Source: Pseudomonadota bacterium (GTDB taxonomy: Bacteria > Pseudomonadota > Alphaproteobacteria > Rhodobacterales > Rhodobacteraceae). From it: 64,000 nt of DNA. The translations under genes were made by a program, and so were the position numbers. Positions 7,334-15,657 of the stretch are shown here, one piece after another. The notes beneath the pieces were generated by a model. That model made no database searches. It saw nothing but the letters and a program-made list of their open reading frames with translations, and was not told the origin of the DNA. Within the stretch, counting starts at the first letter, position 1, and every line of letters begins with the position of its first letter. The stretch lies in the NCBI GenBank assembly GCA_020161655.1, contig JAIUPC010000019.1:62001-126000 (forward strand), in the 5' to 3' direction.

Positions 7334-9367
7334 TCAATCCTCGTCGAGATCGGCGAAGCGGCGGCCGTATTTGATGAGCTCGTCCCAGACCTCGGCCGGT
7401 TGCCAGAAGCTGTCGCCCTCTTCCGCATAGCCGCGCAGATCGTTGCGCAAGGCAAGCAGCCCGGCCTGATCGGCAGCGCGCATCGGCCCGCCGCGCCAGC
7501 GCGGAAAGCCGTGGTCGGCGACCATCACCACATCCACGTCCGATGGCCGGACCGCCGCGCCCTCCTCGAAGGCGCGGGCGCCCTCATTGGCCATGGCGCC
7601 GAGCGCCCGGCGCTGGATCTCGCGCATGCCGACCGGGCGCGCCTGGATGCCCCGCGCCTCGCGCATCATGTCGATCAAGGCCAGCGCATCGCCATCCTCG
7701 CCGCCAAGCCGCGCGCCCTCGGCATAGGCGTAGTAACCCTTGCCCGAGGCGCGCCCGCCCCGTCCCGCGGCGATGAAGGCGGCGTCGAGCCAGTTGCGAT
7801 CATCAAGGCCGGCCTCATCCGCCAACTGATAGGGGCCGCGCGAATAGCCCCATTCGGCCAGCGCCCGGTCAATATCGTAAGGACTGGCGCCGGCCGCCAC
7901 CAGCATGTCCATGGCGTGGCGCAATGCATGGTCAACGCGGCGACCGATGCCGCCGCCCGCCACGCCGGAGCGGACCGCGATCCGGCCAAGCCGCCGGACA
8001 AGCTGGAAGCCTGCGCCAACCACCTCTGGCTTCGTCCCGCCGGTGACGCCGACCTCGATCACCCGCGCCTTGCCGAAGGGCTGCGCGGTTGTCAGCGCCA
8101 GCACCGCATCAGGGCGTCCGGTCGCCCCGGCCAGTTCGGCAAGTCCGGTGCCGTCGCCCATGACGGCGAGGATACCTTCGGGCCGAAGCACCCGGTCGAT
8201 CTCGGCCAGAAGCCTTCGCGTCTCGGCATCCCCCCCAGCGCCCGTGACGATGGCGATATTGGCGCCCTCAAGCTCGCGCAGGTCCGTGGTCCCGTCGATC
8301 CGTTCCCATTCCGCCTCGCGCGCGGTGGCGGTGAGACGACCCGCCTGGACCGCCTTGTCGTGATGCGCGGCCACTTCGGCCAGCGTTTCGGCCAGCGTCT
8401 CGGTGTCCCCTTCGATCACGGTGACTTTCGCCCCCGCACCAAGGAGGGCCCCGGCAAGCGCGGTCCCGGAAGGACCGAAGCCGACGAGGCCGACATGGCC
8501 CGGCCCGCTCTGCGCCGCCCCGCCCGGCAGATGCCCCGCCCGGCGTTCGGCCAGAAAGACATGGCGCAGCGCTGCCGCCTCGGGGGCTGCGACGAGATCG
8601 GCGAAGGCGGCCTTTTCGGCCACGAAGCCCTCGTCCTCGGGCAGAAGCAAAGCCGCTTCGACGCAGTCGATGATCCTGCCCGGCGCCGGTAGCCTTGCCC
8701 GGCCAAGCCCGTTCCGCGCCTCGGCCACGGCGGCGAGCCAGAGCGCGGGGTCCGCATCCGCCCGCCGTTCATCGCGGCCCGGCAATTCGGCGATGCCGTC
8801 GATATGGGCGCGGGCGAGCTTTTCCGCCGCTTCCGCGACATCGCCCTCGATCACCGCATCGACGAGGCCCATCGCCTCGGCCCGCTCGGCCGTAATCGGC
8901 AGGCCGCTCAGCATCAGGCCAAGCGCTGCCTTCGCCCCGATCAGGCGCGGCAGGCGCTGGGTGCCGCCCGCGCCGGGGATGAGGCCGAGCGACACCTCGG
9001 GCAGGCCAAGCTCGATCCCCGGAGCGGCAATCCTGACCCGCGCGGCCAGGGCCAGTTCCAGCCCGCCGCCAAGGGCCGATCCCTGAAGCGCCACAATCAC
9101 CGGCTTGTCCATCGCCGCCAGTTGCGCGGCCAGTGCCGGAAGGTCGGGCGCAGCTGCTGGCTTGCCGAATTCGCGAATGTCGGCACCGGCGGAAAAAACC
9201 CGGCCCCTGGCCAAAAGGATCACGACCTTGATGTCGGGATCGGCCGCGGCACGCCCGAGCGCCGCCGACAGGCCCTGCCGAACGGCGGCGGACAGCGCAT
9301 TGACCGGCGGGCTGTCGATGGTGATCCAGCCGATCCCGCGATCCGCGTTCAGCGTCACAGCGTCCAT
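7334..9367 (-). CDS. Bifunctional enoyl-CoA hydratase / 3-hydroxyacyl-CoA dehydrogenase
   Basis: The protein has the FadB/FadJ alpha-subunit layout. An enoyl-CoA hydratase domain occupies about residues 1-185, with the oxyanion segment GSALGGGLELALAARVR and ELGLPEVSLGLIPGAGGTQRLPR. A 3-hydroxyacyl-CoA dehydrogenase NAD-binding domain begins near residue 293 (VGFGPSGTALAGALLGAGAKVTVIE), and C-terminal dehydrogenase repeats contain GGGIGRRVDHALRHAMDML. It would hydrate enoyl-CoA and oxidise the hydroxy product in fatty acid beta-oxidation. The ATG at 9367 was preferred over an upstream one at 9394 because a GGAGGGG Shine-Dalgarno lies just before it. No thiolase gene is adjacent. Confidence 0.92.
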   Translation of the reverse strand: MDAVTLNADRGIGWITIDSPPVNALSAAVRQGLSAALGRAAADPDIKVVILLARGRVFSAGADIREFGKPAAAPDLPALAAQLAAMDKPVIVALQGSALGGGLELALAARVRIAAPGIELGLPEVSLGLIPGAGGTQRLPRLIGAKAALGLMLSGLPITAERAEAMGLVDAVIEGDVAEAAEKLARAHIDGIAELPGRDERRADADPALWLAAVAEARNGLGRARLPAPGRIIDCVEAALLLPEDEGFVAEKAAFADLVAAPEAAALRHVFLAERRAGHLPGGAAQSGPGHVGLVGFGPSGTALAGALLGAGAKVTVIEGDTETLAETLAEVAAHHDKAVQAGRLTATAREAEWERIDGTTDLRELEGANIAIVTGAGGDAETRRLLAEIDRVLRPEGILAVMGDGTGLAELAGATGRPDAVLALTTAQPFGKARVIEVGVTGGTKPEVVGAGFQLVRRLGRIAVRSGVAGGGIGRRVDHALRHAMDMLVAAGASPYDIDRALAEWGYSRGPYQLADEAGLDDRNWLDAAFIAAGRGGRASGKGYYAYAEGARLGGEDGDALALIDMMREARGIQARPVGMREIQRRALGAMANEGARAFEEGAAVRPSDVDVVMVADHGFPRWRGGPMRAADQAGLLALRNDLRGYAEEGDSFWQPAEVWDELIKYGRRFADLDED

Positions 9368-9440
9368 TCTGCCCCTCCGTTCCGGCTTTTCCACAACTCT
9401 AGCGGAGCATGGCCCGTTGGCAATGGCGCGTGCGAGATGA

Positions 9441-9758
9441 TCAGCGCGCGTGCTTCGCGCAGAAGGGCGTCGCCGGGATCAGATCGAGCCGGTCCTCGGC
9501 GATTTCGTCGCCGCAGGTAACGCAGTAGCCGTACTCGCCCGCGCCGATCCGGTTGAAGGCGGCGGCGATCATGCGCAGTTCGCTCCGCGCCGACTGGCCG
9601 AGGTCGGCAAGCACTTCGTCGCCCTCGCGCTCGGTCGCCATCTCTTCCCAGTCCTTGGAGTCGTGACTGTCGAATTCGGCGCCGATCTCGGCGATCCGGC
9701 CTTCAAGGAATTCGCGCCGGGCCGTGAGTTGGGCCTGGCGTTCCTCGATCGATTTCAT
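9441..9758 (-). CDS. DksA/TraR family zinc-finger protein
   Basis: The 105-residue protein has a coiled-coil N-terminus (MKSIEERQAQLTARREFLEGRIAEIGAEF) and a DksA/TraR-type C-terminal zinc finger, YGYCVTCGDEI followed by TPFCAKH. The finger has CxxC in the first half but CxxH in the second, where canonical DksA has four cysteines. Family members bind the RNA polymerase secondary channel. The DKSA-like tip residues are not obvious here, so its regulatory activity is uncertain. The start was chosen at the ATG that opens the coiled coil, since upstream in-frame sequence is low-complexity and unlike protein. Confidence 0.85.
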   Translation of the reverse strand: MKSIEERQAQLTARREFLEGRIAEIGAEFDSHDSKDWEEMATEREGDEVLADLGQSARSELRMIAAAFNRIGAGEYGYCVTCGDEIAEDRLDLIPATPFCAKHAR

Positions 9759-9917
9759 CGCGCTCTCCTCGCATCCATGCGCCCTTCTACAAAGGCTTAC
9801 CCTGAAGCAGCCTTGATGCAAGTCAATCCTGCGGCGGGGCGAAAAGCCGCCGTTGCAAGGGGCGCGGCAAGGCGTATACCGGGGGCAGTCCGAAGCTGGA
9901 TTGGGGAGGTCGGGATC

Positions 9918-10343
9918 ATGCCCATCGAATGGCTCTGGGGCGCGGCGGGCGGTGTCATGATCGGCATTGCCGCGGCGATCTTTCTTCTGGCCAATGGCCG
10001 CGTCATGGGGGCATCGGGCATCCTTGGCAGCGTCGTCGACGGCACGGCGGGCGGAAGCCTGCGCGAAAAGCTGGTGTTCATCGCGGCACTGGTGGCGGTG
10101 CCCGCCATCGCGGCGCCGCTCCTTGGCCGTGCCGCCACCCACGCGACAGGATCGGTGGCGGTGCTTGTGGTCGCCGGTCTTGCCGTCGGCATCGGCACGC
10201 GGCTCGCCAATGGCTGCACCTCCGGCCACGGCGTCTGCGGCATCCCGCGCCTCTCGGTCCGCAGCATCGTCGCCACGCTGATCTACATCGGCGCCGGGGC
10301 GCTGACCGTGCTTCTGGCGCGCCATGTATTGGGGCTGATCTGA
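9918..10343 (+). CDS. YeeE/YedE family half-transporter (sulfur transport), first half
   Basis: The 141-residue membrane protein has about four hydrophobic helices and the YeeE/YedE signature GIGTRLANGCTSGHGVCGIPRLS. In this family the conserved GCTSGHG cysteine passes thiosulfate or another sulfur species through the membrane. Here the transporter is split: this is the first half. The TGA stop overlaps the ATG of the second half, indicating translational coupling. A short leader of about 160 bases separates it from the divergent dksA/traR-like gene. Confidence 0.88.
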   Translation: MPIEWLWGAAGGVMIGIAAAIFLLANGRVMGASGILGSVVDGTAGGSLREKLVFIAALVAVPAIAAPLLGRAATHATGSVAVLVVAGLAVGIGTRLANGCTSGHGVCGIPRLSVRSIVATLIYIGAGALTVLLARHVLGLI

Positions 10344-11215
10344 TGGGCCGGCTTTTCTTCGCCGCCCTCTCCGGCGGGCTTTTCGGCCTCGGCCTTGTCG
10401 TTGCCGGCATGACCGACACCCGCCGGGTCCAGGGTTTCCTCGACCTTTTCGGCGGCTGGGACCCGACCCTGATGTTCGTCATGGGCGGCGCGATGGTGCC
10501 GATGGCGCTGGCCTGGGCTTACGCGCGCGGGCGGCGGCTGTCGTTCCTTGGCGCGCCCTTGCCGGAAAGCCCCTCGTCGAAGATCGACCCGGCGCTCGCC
10601 ACCGGTTCGGTCCTGTTCGGCATCGGCTGGGGCCTCGCCGGGCTTTGCCCCGGCCCCGCCATGGCCTCGATCACATTCGGCGGAATCTCAGGGCTGATCT
10701 TTCTTGCGGCGATGATCGCGGGTATGGTCGCCACGCCGCGCCTCAGGGCGCTTATCGCATCGCTTGCCACCAGAGGACACCGGATGGACATTCGCCGCCT
10801 GACCGACAGCTACGCTGTCTCGCCGCAGATCCTGCCCGAGGATGTCGCCGCGATCGCCGCCGCCGGCTTCACCACCATCGTCAACAACCGCCCCGATGGC
10901 GAGATCCCGCCCGAGGTGCAGACCGAGGCGATCCGCGCGGCGGTCGAAGCGGCGGGGCTGGCCTATGTAGTCAACCCGGTCATTGGCGGCGCCATCACCA
11001 TGGACAACATCCGCCTGCAGGGCGCCGCAGTGGCAGATGCGACCGGCCCGGTCTTCGCCTATTGCGCCTCCGGCAACCGTTCCTCCATCGTCTGGGCCTT
11101 GAGCCAGGCCGGCACGCGCCCGACGAATGAGCTGATCGGGGCGGCGGCGCGCTTTGGCTACAACCTCGAACCGATGCGGGCGCAGATCGACGCACTCTCG
11201 GTCAACCGGGGCTGA
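10343..11215 (+). CDS. YeeE/YedE second half (DUF6691) fused to a TIGR01244 sulfur transferase/phosphatase domain
   Basis: One uninterrupted frame encodes 290 residues. Residues 1 to about 147 are the second YeeE/YedE half, with LVVAGMTDTRRVQGFLDLFG and the key GWGLAGLCPGPA motif. Residues about 148-290 are a TIGR01244/DUF442 domain, MDIRRLTDSYAVSPQI through VFAYCASGNRSSIVW, where CASGNRS is the Cys-containing phosphatase-like active-site loop. These two are usually separate genes. An internal ATG at 10785 with an AGAGGA site just upstream could still give the second domain alone. The pair fits import of reduced sulfur coupled to persulfide handling. Confidence 0.85.
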   Translation: MGRLFFAALSGGLFGLGLVVAGMTDTRRVQGFLDLFGGWDPTLMFVMGGAMVPMALAWAYARGRRLSFLGAPLPESPSSKIDPALATGSVLFGIGWGLAGLCPGPAMASITFGGISGLIFLAAMIAGMVATPRLRALIASLATRGHRMDIRRLTDSYAVSPQILPEDVAAIAAAGFTTIVNNRPDGEIPPEVQTEAIRAAVEAAGLAYVVNPVIGGAITMDNIRLQGAAVADATGPVFAYCASGNRSSIVWALSQAGTRPTNELIGAAARFGYNLEPMRAQIDALSVNRG

Positions 11216-11221
11216 GACGCC

Positions 11222-12172
11222 CTAGCCGCCCGCAGCCTGCCGCGCGAGTACACCCGGCTCGCCCCCCGGCACCTGCGCCGGCGTGAAACCGGTAGCCCCC
11301 GCGTCATGGCCGGGTGCGCCGGTCAGGCGAACCGCAAGATAGCCCCGGTACTGGCCGAGCCGCGCGCGGGCCAGAAGCTGCCGCCCGGCGCCTTCAAGCC
11401 TGAGGTTGGTCAGGGCATCGTCAGGCAGGCGCAGGACCGCCCCCGGCATCAGCGCCGCAACTTCGGCCAAGGGCCGCGACAGCCGCGCGAGGATGGCCGT
11501 GATCTCCGCCTCCGCCCCGAGAACTGCGCCCGCAAGCCCTTCGCGCCAGCCTGCAGGATCCCCCGTGGCCGCCGCCGCCGACACCGGCTGACGGCGCTCC
11601 GGCAGGACGAAGGACAGCGAAGCCCGCCGTTCGCCGGACAGGCCCAGCGTCAGCGTGCAGCGGATCATCTGATAGCGCGTGTCGTCGAGGATGAGCGGCA
11701 GGAGCCGTGGGTCCTCGATGCTGGAGGCGTAGCGGAATGCGCCCTGCCAGTCGGCCCAAGGCGCTTCGCCCGCAATGGCCGACGCATCGGTTTCCGCCAG
11801 TATCCCTTCGATCAGCCCCACCGACAGCGCCGCATCTGTCCGGGTCGGGCGTCTGGCGGCAGGTTCGGAGGGCGACATCCGCCCCATCGTCAGCACCTCG
11901 ATCACCGCCGAAACCAGCCCCGCCGAAAGGATCGCCAGCCCCTGCCGTTCCCCCGGCGCCTCGATCAGCGCAATAAGCGCCCGGTCCTCAAGCCGTTCGG
12001 GCAGGTCGGCGAGGGTGACGGCGGCGACTTCCACCGAAGCGACGGCAAGCGGCAGGCCAAGCACCGCCTCCGCCGCCCGCGCGACCGAGGATGCCAGCAC
12101 CCTCCGCGCCGGATCCTCCGCCGCATCGCCGGACGCCTGCGCCATCCGCCTCAGGATCGTCGTGTCCGCCAT
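11222..12172 (-). CDS. FliM/FliN family flagellar motor switch-like protein
   Basis: The 316-residue product resembles FliM/FliN family proteins of Rhodobacteraceae. The middle contains MSPSEPAARRPTRTDAALSV, and the C-terminal part (about residues 205-290) resembles a SpoA domain: VLGAEAEITAILARLSRPLAEV, then PGAVLRLPDDAL and GRLGQYRGYLAVRL-type segments. Such proteins sit in the cytoplasmic C-ring and bind CheY-P or the export apparatus. No other flagellar gene is in the window, so it may be an orphan or repurposed copy. It is convergent with the sulfur transferase fusion. Confidence 0.65.
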   Translation of the reverse strand: MADTTILRRMAQASGDAAEDPARRVLASSVARAAEAVLGLPLAVASVEVAAVTLADLPERLEDRALIALIEAPGERQGLAILSAGLVSAVIEVLTMGRMSPSEPAARRPTRTDAALSVGLIEGILAETDASAIAGEAPWADWQGAFRYASSIEDPRLLPLILDDTRYQMIRCTLTLGLSGERRASLSFVLPERRQPVSAAAATGDPAGWREGLAGAVLGAEAEITAILARLSRPLAEVAALMPGAVLRLPDDALTNLRLEGAGRQLLARARLGQYRGYLAVRLTGAPGHDAGATGFTPAQVPGGEPGVLARQAAGG

Positions 12173-12242
12173 CGTCCGTCCGGTTCGCGCCCATGCCCCC
12201 GTCCAGATTTGTCAGAGCGTCCTTACCAAAGTGTTGACCGCC

Positions 12243-14948
12243 TCAGGCCGCTTGCTGCTGGCGCTGCTGCATCTCGGGCCTGACCGGCAGCGAGACGCGG
12301 AAGGCCGCCCCGCCCTGCCCCGGCAGATAGCTGATGGTGCCGCCGAGATTGACCATGATCTCGCGGCAGATGGCGAGGCCAAGCCCCGCGCCCCCCGCCC
12401 GCTGGGTATCGGTCAGCCGCGCGAATTTCTCGAAGATCAACCGCTGCGCCTTCTTCGGGATGCCGCTGCCGTTGTCGATGAAATCCACCGTCAGCCGCCC
12501 GCCGCGCTTGCGCACCGAAATCGCCAGCTCCGGCCGCGCCGCGTCGCAATACTTCCGCGCGTTGGAGATGAGGTTGATGAAGACCTGCACCAGCCGGTCG
12601 GTATCGGTGATGATCGGCACATGCTCCATCGTCGGGTCGCGCTGATAGATGAAGCTGCGCTCGGGCCTTGTGTTGGAGGCGGACTGGACGGCACGCTCCA
12701 GCAGGTCATGCAGGTTCGCGACCTTGATGCTGAGCTGGACCTTCCGCGCCTCAAGCACCGAAAGGTCGAGAAGGTCGTCGAGAAGCCGGGTCAGGCGGAT
12801 CGTCTCTTCATGGATGATCTCGGCATATTTCTGCAGCATCCCGCCCGGCAGGTCCGGGTCCATCAGAATCTCGGAAAACGCCCGGATCGAGGTCATGGGG
12901 GTGCGCAGTTCATGGCTGATCTGGCTCAGGAAGGCGTCCTTCTGCACGGAAAGATCGCGGAGCTTGTCGTTGACCTCGGAAAGCTGGCGGGCGGCGCGGG
13001 CAAGTTCCTCTGACTTCGCCTCAAGCTGGGTCGAATATTCGAGGATCTGCTGCGCCTCGGATGCCACCGCCATCAGGTCCTGCGCCGAAACCGCCGCGCC
13101 CACGGCGAATTGCGCGATCATCGCATGGGCGGTCGCGGCGCCGACCGTGCCGGCCAGTCGCCGTTCCAGCCGTTCGATGAAATCGGGCGTCGTTTCGGGC
13201 AGGAAATCGGCCTTGCCCTGCGCCACCGCCTCCTTCTGGAAGAACTCCTGCGCCTCATGCGCGCCGAGAATGCCCTGCGCCATGACGAGAAGGTCTTCCG
13301 CCTCTGCCCCGCCGCGCGACCAGCCGCGCGGTGCCGGCCCCTGTTCGTAGACATTGACGAAGGCCAACCCCTGCATCCGCTCGAGCGGCGTGGGGAAGGT
13401 CAGAAGCGATACGGAGATGAAACAGAAGGTGTTCAGCGACAGCGACCAGAAGACCGCGTGCAAAAGGGGATCAAGCCCCTCGATCCCGAACAGGGCATGT
13501 GGCCGGAGCCAGCCGATGCCGAAAGGTCCCTTCGTCAGGATCGCCTCGGAGAGGAGCCCGCCCGGCCCGAAGGACGGCAGGTAAAGCGCATAGATCCAGA
13601 CGAGGAACCCGACCGTCAGCCCGAGCGCCGCGCCGCGCCCGGTCGCCCCGCGCCAGAACATGCCGCCGATCATCGCGGGCAGGATCTGCGCCACGCCGGC
13701 AAAGGAAATGAGGCCGATCGCCGCCAGCGCCGCCGACCCGCCAGAGAGCGAGTAATAGGCGTAGCCAAGCGCCATGATCCCGGCGATGGAGAGGCGGCGC
13801 GACATCAGGACGAGGCCGCGCACATCCCCCGGGGCCCGCGCCCCCCCTTGCCGAAGGTAGAGCCAGAGCGGTGTCACGATATGGTTCGACATCATCGTCG
13901 CCAGTGCGATCGCGGCGACGATGACCATCGAGGTGGCCGAGGAAAAGCCGCCGAGGAAGGCCAGCATCGCCAGTTGCTCCTGCCCCATGGCCAGGGGCAG
14001 CGTCAGCACGAAGAGATCGGGGTTGGAGCCTTCGGGCAGGACCGACAGGCCGACAACGGCGATCGGCACGACGAAAAGGCTCATCAGCATCAGGTAGAGC
14101 GGGAAGGCCCAGGAGGCGGTGGCGAGGTGGCGCTCATCCGCATTCTCGACCACCAGCACCTGGAAGATGCGCGGCAGGGTCAGGATGGCGGTGCCGGCAA
14201 GAAAGGTAAGCCCGATCCAGCGCCCCGGCATCAGCGGCCAGTCGGCGATGGGCGAGGCGTCGATCCGCGCCGCGACATCCTGCCAGCCGTCCGCCACGCC
14301 CCAGACGGCAAAGATCCCGACCGCCAGAAGCGCCACCAGCTTCACCACCGCCTCGACCGCGATGGCCATGACGACGCCGTGGTGGCGTTCGTTGGCGTCG
14401 AGGTTGCGGGTGCCGAACAGGATGGTGAAGACCGCCAGCCCGCCGGCAAGCCAGATCGCGGTGCCGTTGACATTGGGCAGCGCCCAGCCCTCGGGCCGGT
14501 CAGAGGCGAAGACGCCAAAGCTCAGCGTCACCGACTGAAGCTGAAGCGCGATATAGGGCGTGGCGGCAACCACCGCGATCACCGTCACCACGACGCCGAG
14601 CAGGTTCGACTTGCCGAAGCGCGAGGAGATGAGGTCGGCGATTGAGGTGATGCGCTGCGACCGGCCAATCCTGACGAGCTTCCTGAGGACCAGCCACCAG
14701 CCGACGAAAACCAGCGTCGGGCCAAGATAGATGGTCACGAACTCCAGCCCCGACCGCGCCGCATAGCCGACCGCGCCGTAGAAGGTCCAGGCGGTGCAAT
14801 AGATCGACAGCGACAGCGTGTAGACCATCGGCGAGCGCAGCCAGCCGATCCGCCCCCGCCGCGCCCGCCTTTCGGCGGCAAAGGCGATGCCGAAAAGGAG
14901 GATCACATAGGTCAGGCAGACGCCGACCAGAATGTTGAAGGGGATCAT
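12243..14948 (-). CDS. SLC5 (sodium:solute symporter)-type sensor histidine kinase
   Basis: The 901-residue protein has an N-terminal symporter-like membrane domain of roughly a dozen helices (residues 1 to about 510), a linker that includes a PAS-like/coiled-coil region, a HisKA domain with phospho-acceptor His679 (ISHELRTP), and a C-terminal ATPase domain (FIDNGSGIPKKAQRLIFEKF and GAGLGLAICREIM). CbrA-like proteins of this plan couple solute binding or transport to phosphotransfer. The upstream overlapping genes encode a small two-helix membrane protein and a single-domain response regulator, so the three probably form one sensory module. The solute is unknown. Confidence 0.92.
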   Translation of the reverse strand: MIPFNILVGVCLTYVILLFGIAFAAERRARRGRIGWLRSPMVYTLSLSIYCTAWTFYGAVGYAARSGLEFVTIYLGPTLVFVGWWLVLRKLVRIGRSQRITSIADLISSRFGKSNLLGVVVTVIAVVAATPYIALQLQSVTLSFGVFASDRPEGWALPNVNGTAIWLAGGLAVFTILFGTRNLDANERHHGVVMAIAVEAVVKLVALLAVGIFAVWGVADGWQDVAARIDASPIADWPLMPGRWIGLTFLAGTAILTLPRIFQVLVVENADERHLATASWAFPLYLMLMSLFVVPIAVVGLSVLPEGSNPDLFVLTLPLAMGQEQLAMLAFLGGFSSATSMVIVAAIALATMMSNHIVTPLWLYLRQGGARAPGDVRGLVLMSRRLSIAGIMALGYAYYSLSGGSAALAAIGLISFAGVAQILPAMIGGMFWRGATGRGAALGLTVGFLVWIYALYLPSFGPGGLLSEAILTKGPFGIGWLRPHALFGIEGLDPLLHAVFWSLSLNTFCFISVSLLTFPTPLERMQGLAFVNVYEQGPAPRGWSRGGAEAEDLLVMAQGILGAHEAQEFFQKEAVAQGKADFLPETTPDFIERLERRLAGTVGAATAHAMIAQFAVGAAVSAQDLMAVASEAQQILEYSTQLEAKSEELARAARQLSEVNDKLRDLSVQKDAFLSQISHELRTPMTSIRAFSEILMDPDLPGGMLQKYAEIIHEETIRLTRLLDDLLDLSVLEARKVQLSIKVANLHDLLERAVQSASNTRPERSFIYQRDPTMEHVPIITDTDRLVQVFINLISNARKYCDAARPELAISVRKRGGRLTVDFIDNGSGIPKKAQRLIFEKFARLTDTQRAGGAGLGLAICREIMVNLGGTISYLPGQGGAAFRVSLPVRPEMQQRQQQAA

Positions 14949-15229
14949 GCCGCGTCGTCCCCGGCGTCGGGGTCATCTTCGGAATCCTCCGCCTCCCCGG
15001 CGGCGAAATGGCTTATGACCCGCGCGGCAAGGATCAGCAGCGTCCAGACGATGAAAAGATAGGCGACGCCGTAGCCGGTATCGGGCGCCGGCGTCGATGC
15101 CGGCTGCCAGAGGATCGGCAGGAGGATGAGGAACACCCCGACAATCGGCAAAAGCCGCGCGGCATCCGTCATCCGCCGCCGCCGATAGCTTTTCCGGGCG
15201 AGGAAAACCGGCGCGGGCCGCTTGGTCAT
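14945..15229 (-). CDS. Small two-helix membrane protein in the SLC5-kinase operon
   Basis: The 94-residue protein has a basic N-terminus, two hydrophobic segments (about residues 25-41 and 51-69) and a strongly acidic C-terminal tail. It overlaps the kinase start and the response regulator stop by four bases on each side (ATGA junctions). Size and topology recall the DUF485/DUF4212 small subunits encoded with SLC5 acetate-type symporters, but sequence identity to those families was not evident by eye. It probably assembles with the symporter domain of the kinase. This role is inference. Confidence 0.7.
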   Translation of the reverse strand: MTKRPAPVFLARKSYRRRRMTDAARLLPIVGVFLILLPILWQPASTPAPDTGYGVAYLFIVWTLLILAARVISHFAAGEAEDSEDDPDAGDDAA

Positions 15230-15594
15230 TTCCGTGCCCCCCGCGCATCGGCAATGGCGCGGACGGCGGAAACCATCTCGGCATTGGCGAAGGGCTTGGC
15301 CATGACGCGCGTTGCGCCTTCGGGCATGTGCTGCAACCCGCGCGCCGAAAGGACCAGCACCGGCAGGTCCGAAAACGCCGGGTCGCGGCGGAGGTCGGCC
15401 AGAATTTCATGCCCCGACCGGCCCGGCAGCATCACGTCAAGGACGAGGACATCGGGCGGCGAACGGCGGATCACCTCGATCGCATCGCCGCCATAGGCAT
15501 GGCTTGCCACCTGCCAGCCGTCACGGGTCAGCACATAGCGGATCGCCTCCGCGATATGCGGCTCATCCTCGATCAGAAGTACGTTCTTCCCCAA
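15226..15594 (-). CDS. Single-domain response regulator
   Basis: About 122 residues form a receiver domain only: VLLIEDEP with the acidic pocket, VLVLDVMLP with the phospho-acceptor Asp, a Ser/Thr switch in VLVLSARG, and AKPF with the conserved Lys. There is no output domain, so signalling would go through a partner or phosphorelay. A TTG start at 15594 is preferred because GGGAG lies 8 bases upstream; a TTG at 15609 would add five residues. It is the first gene of the operon with the small membrane protein and the SLC5-kinase. Confidence 0.88.
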   Translation of the reverse strand: MGKNVLLIEDEPHIAEAIRYVLTRDGWQVASHAYGGDAIEVIRRSPPDVLVLDVMLPGRSGHEILADLRRDPAFSDLPVLVLSARGLQHMPEGATRVMAKPFANAEMVSAVRAIADARGARK

Positions 15595-15657
15595 GCGGTC
15601 CGCTCCCAAGGACGGCGCTCACTATCACCGATTGAATCCTTCGCGTCAAAATCCATC

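Noticed and set aside
11222-12172. Start of a flagellar operon
   Set aside because: Only a single FliM/FliN-like gene is present; both neighbours are unrelated.
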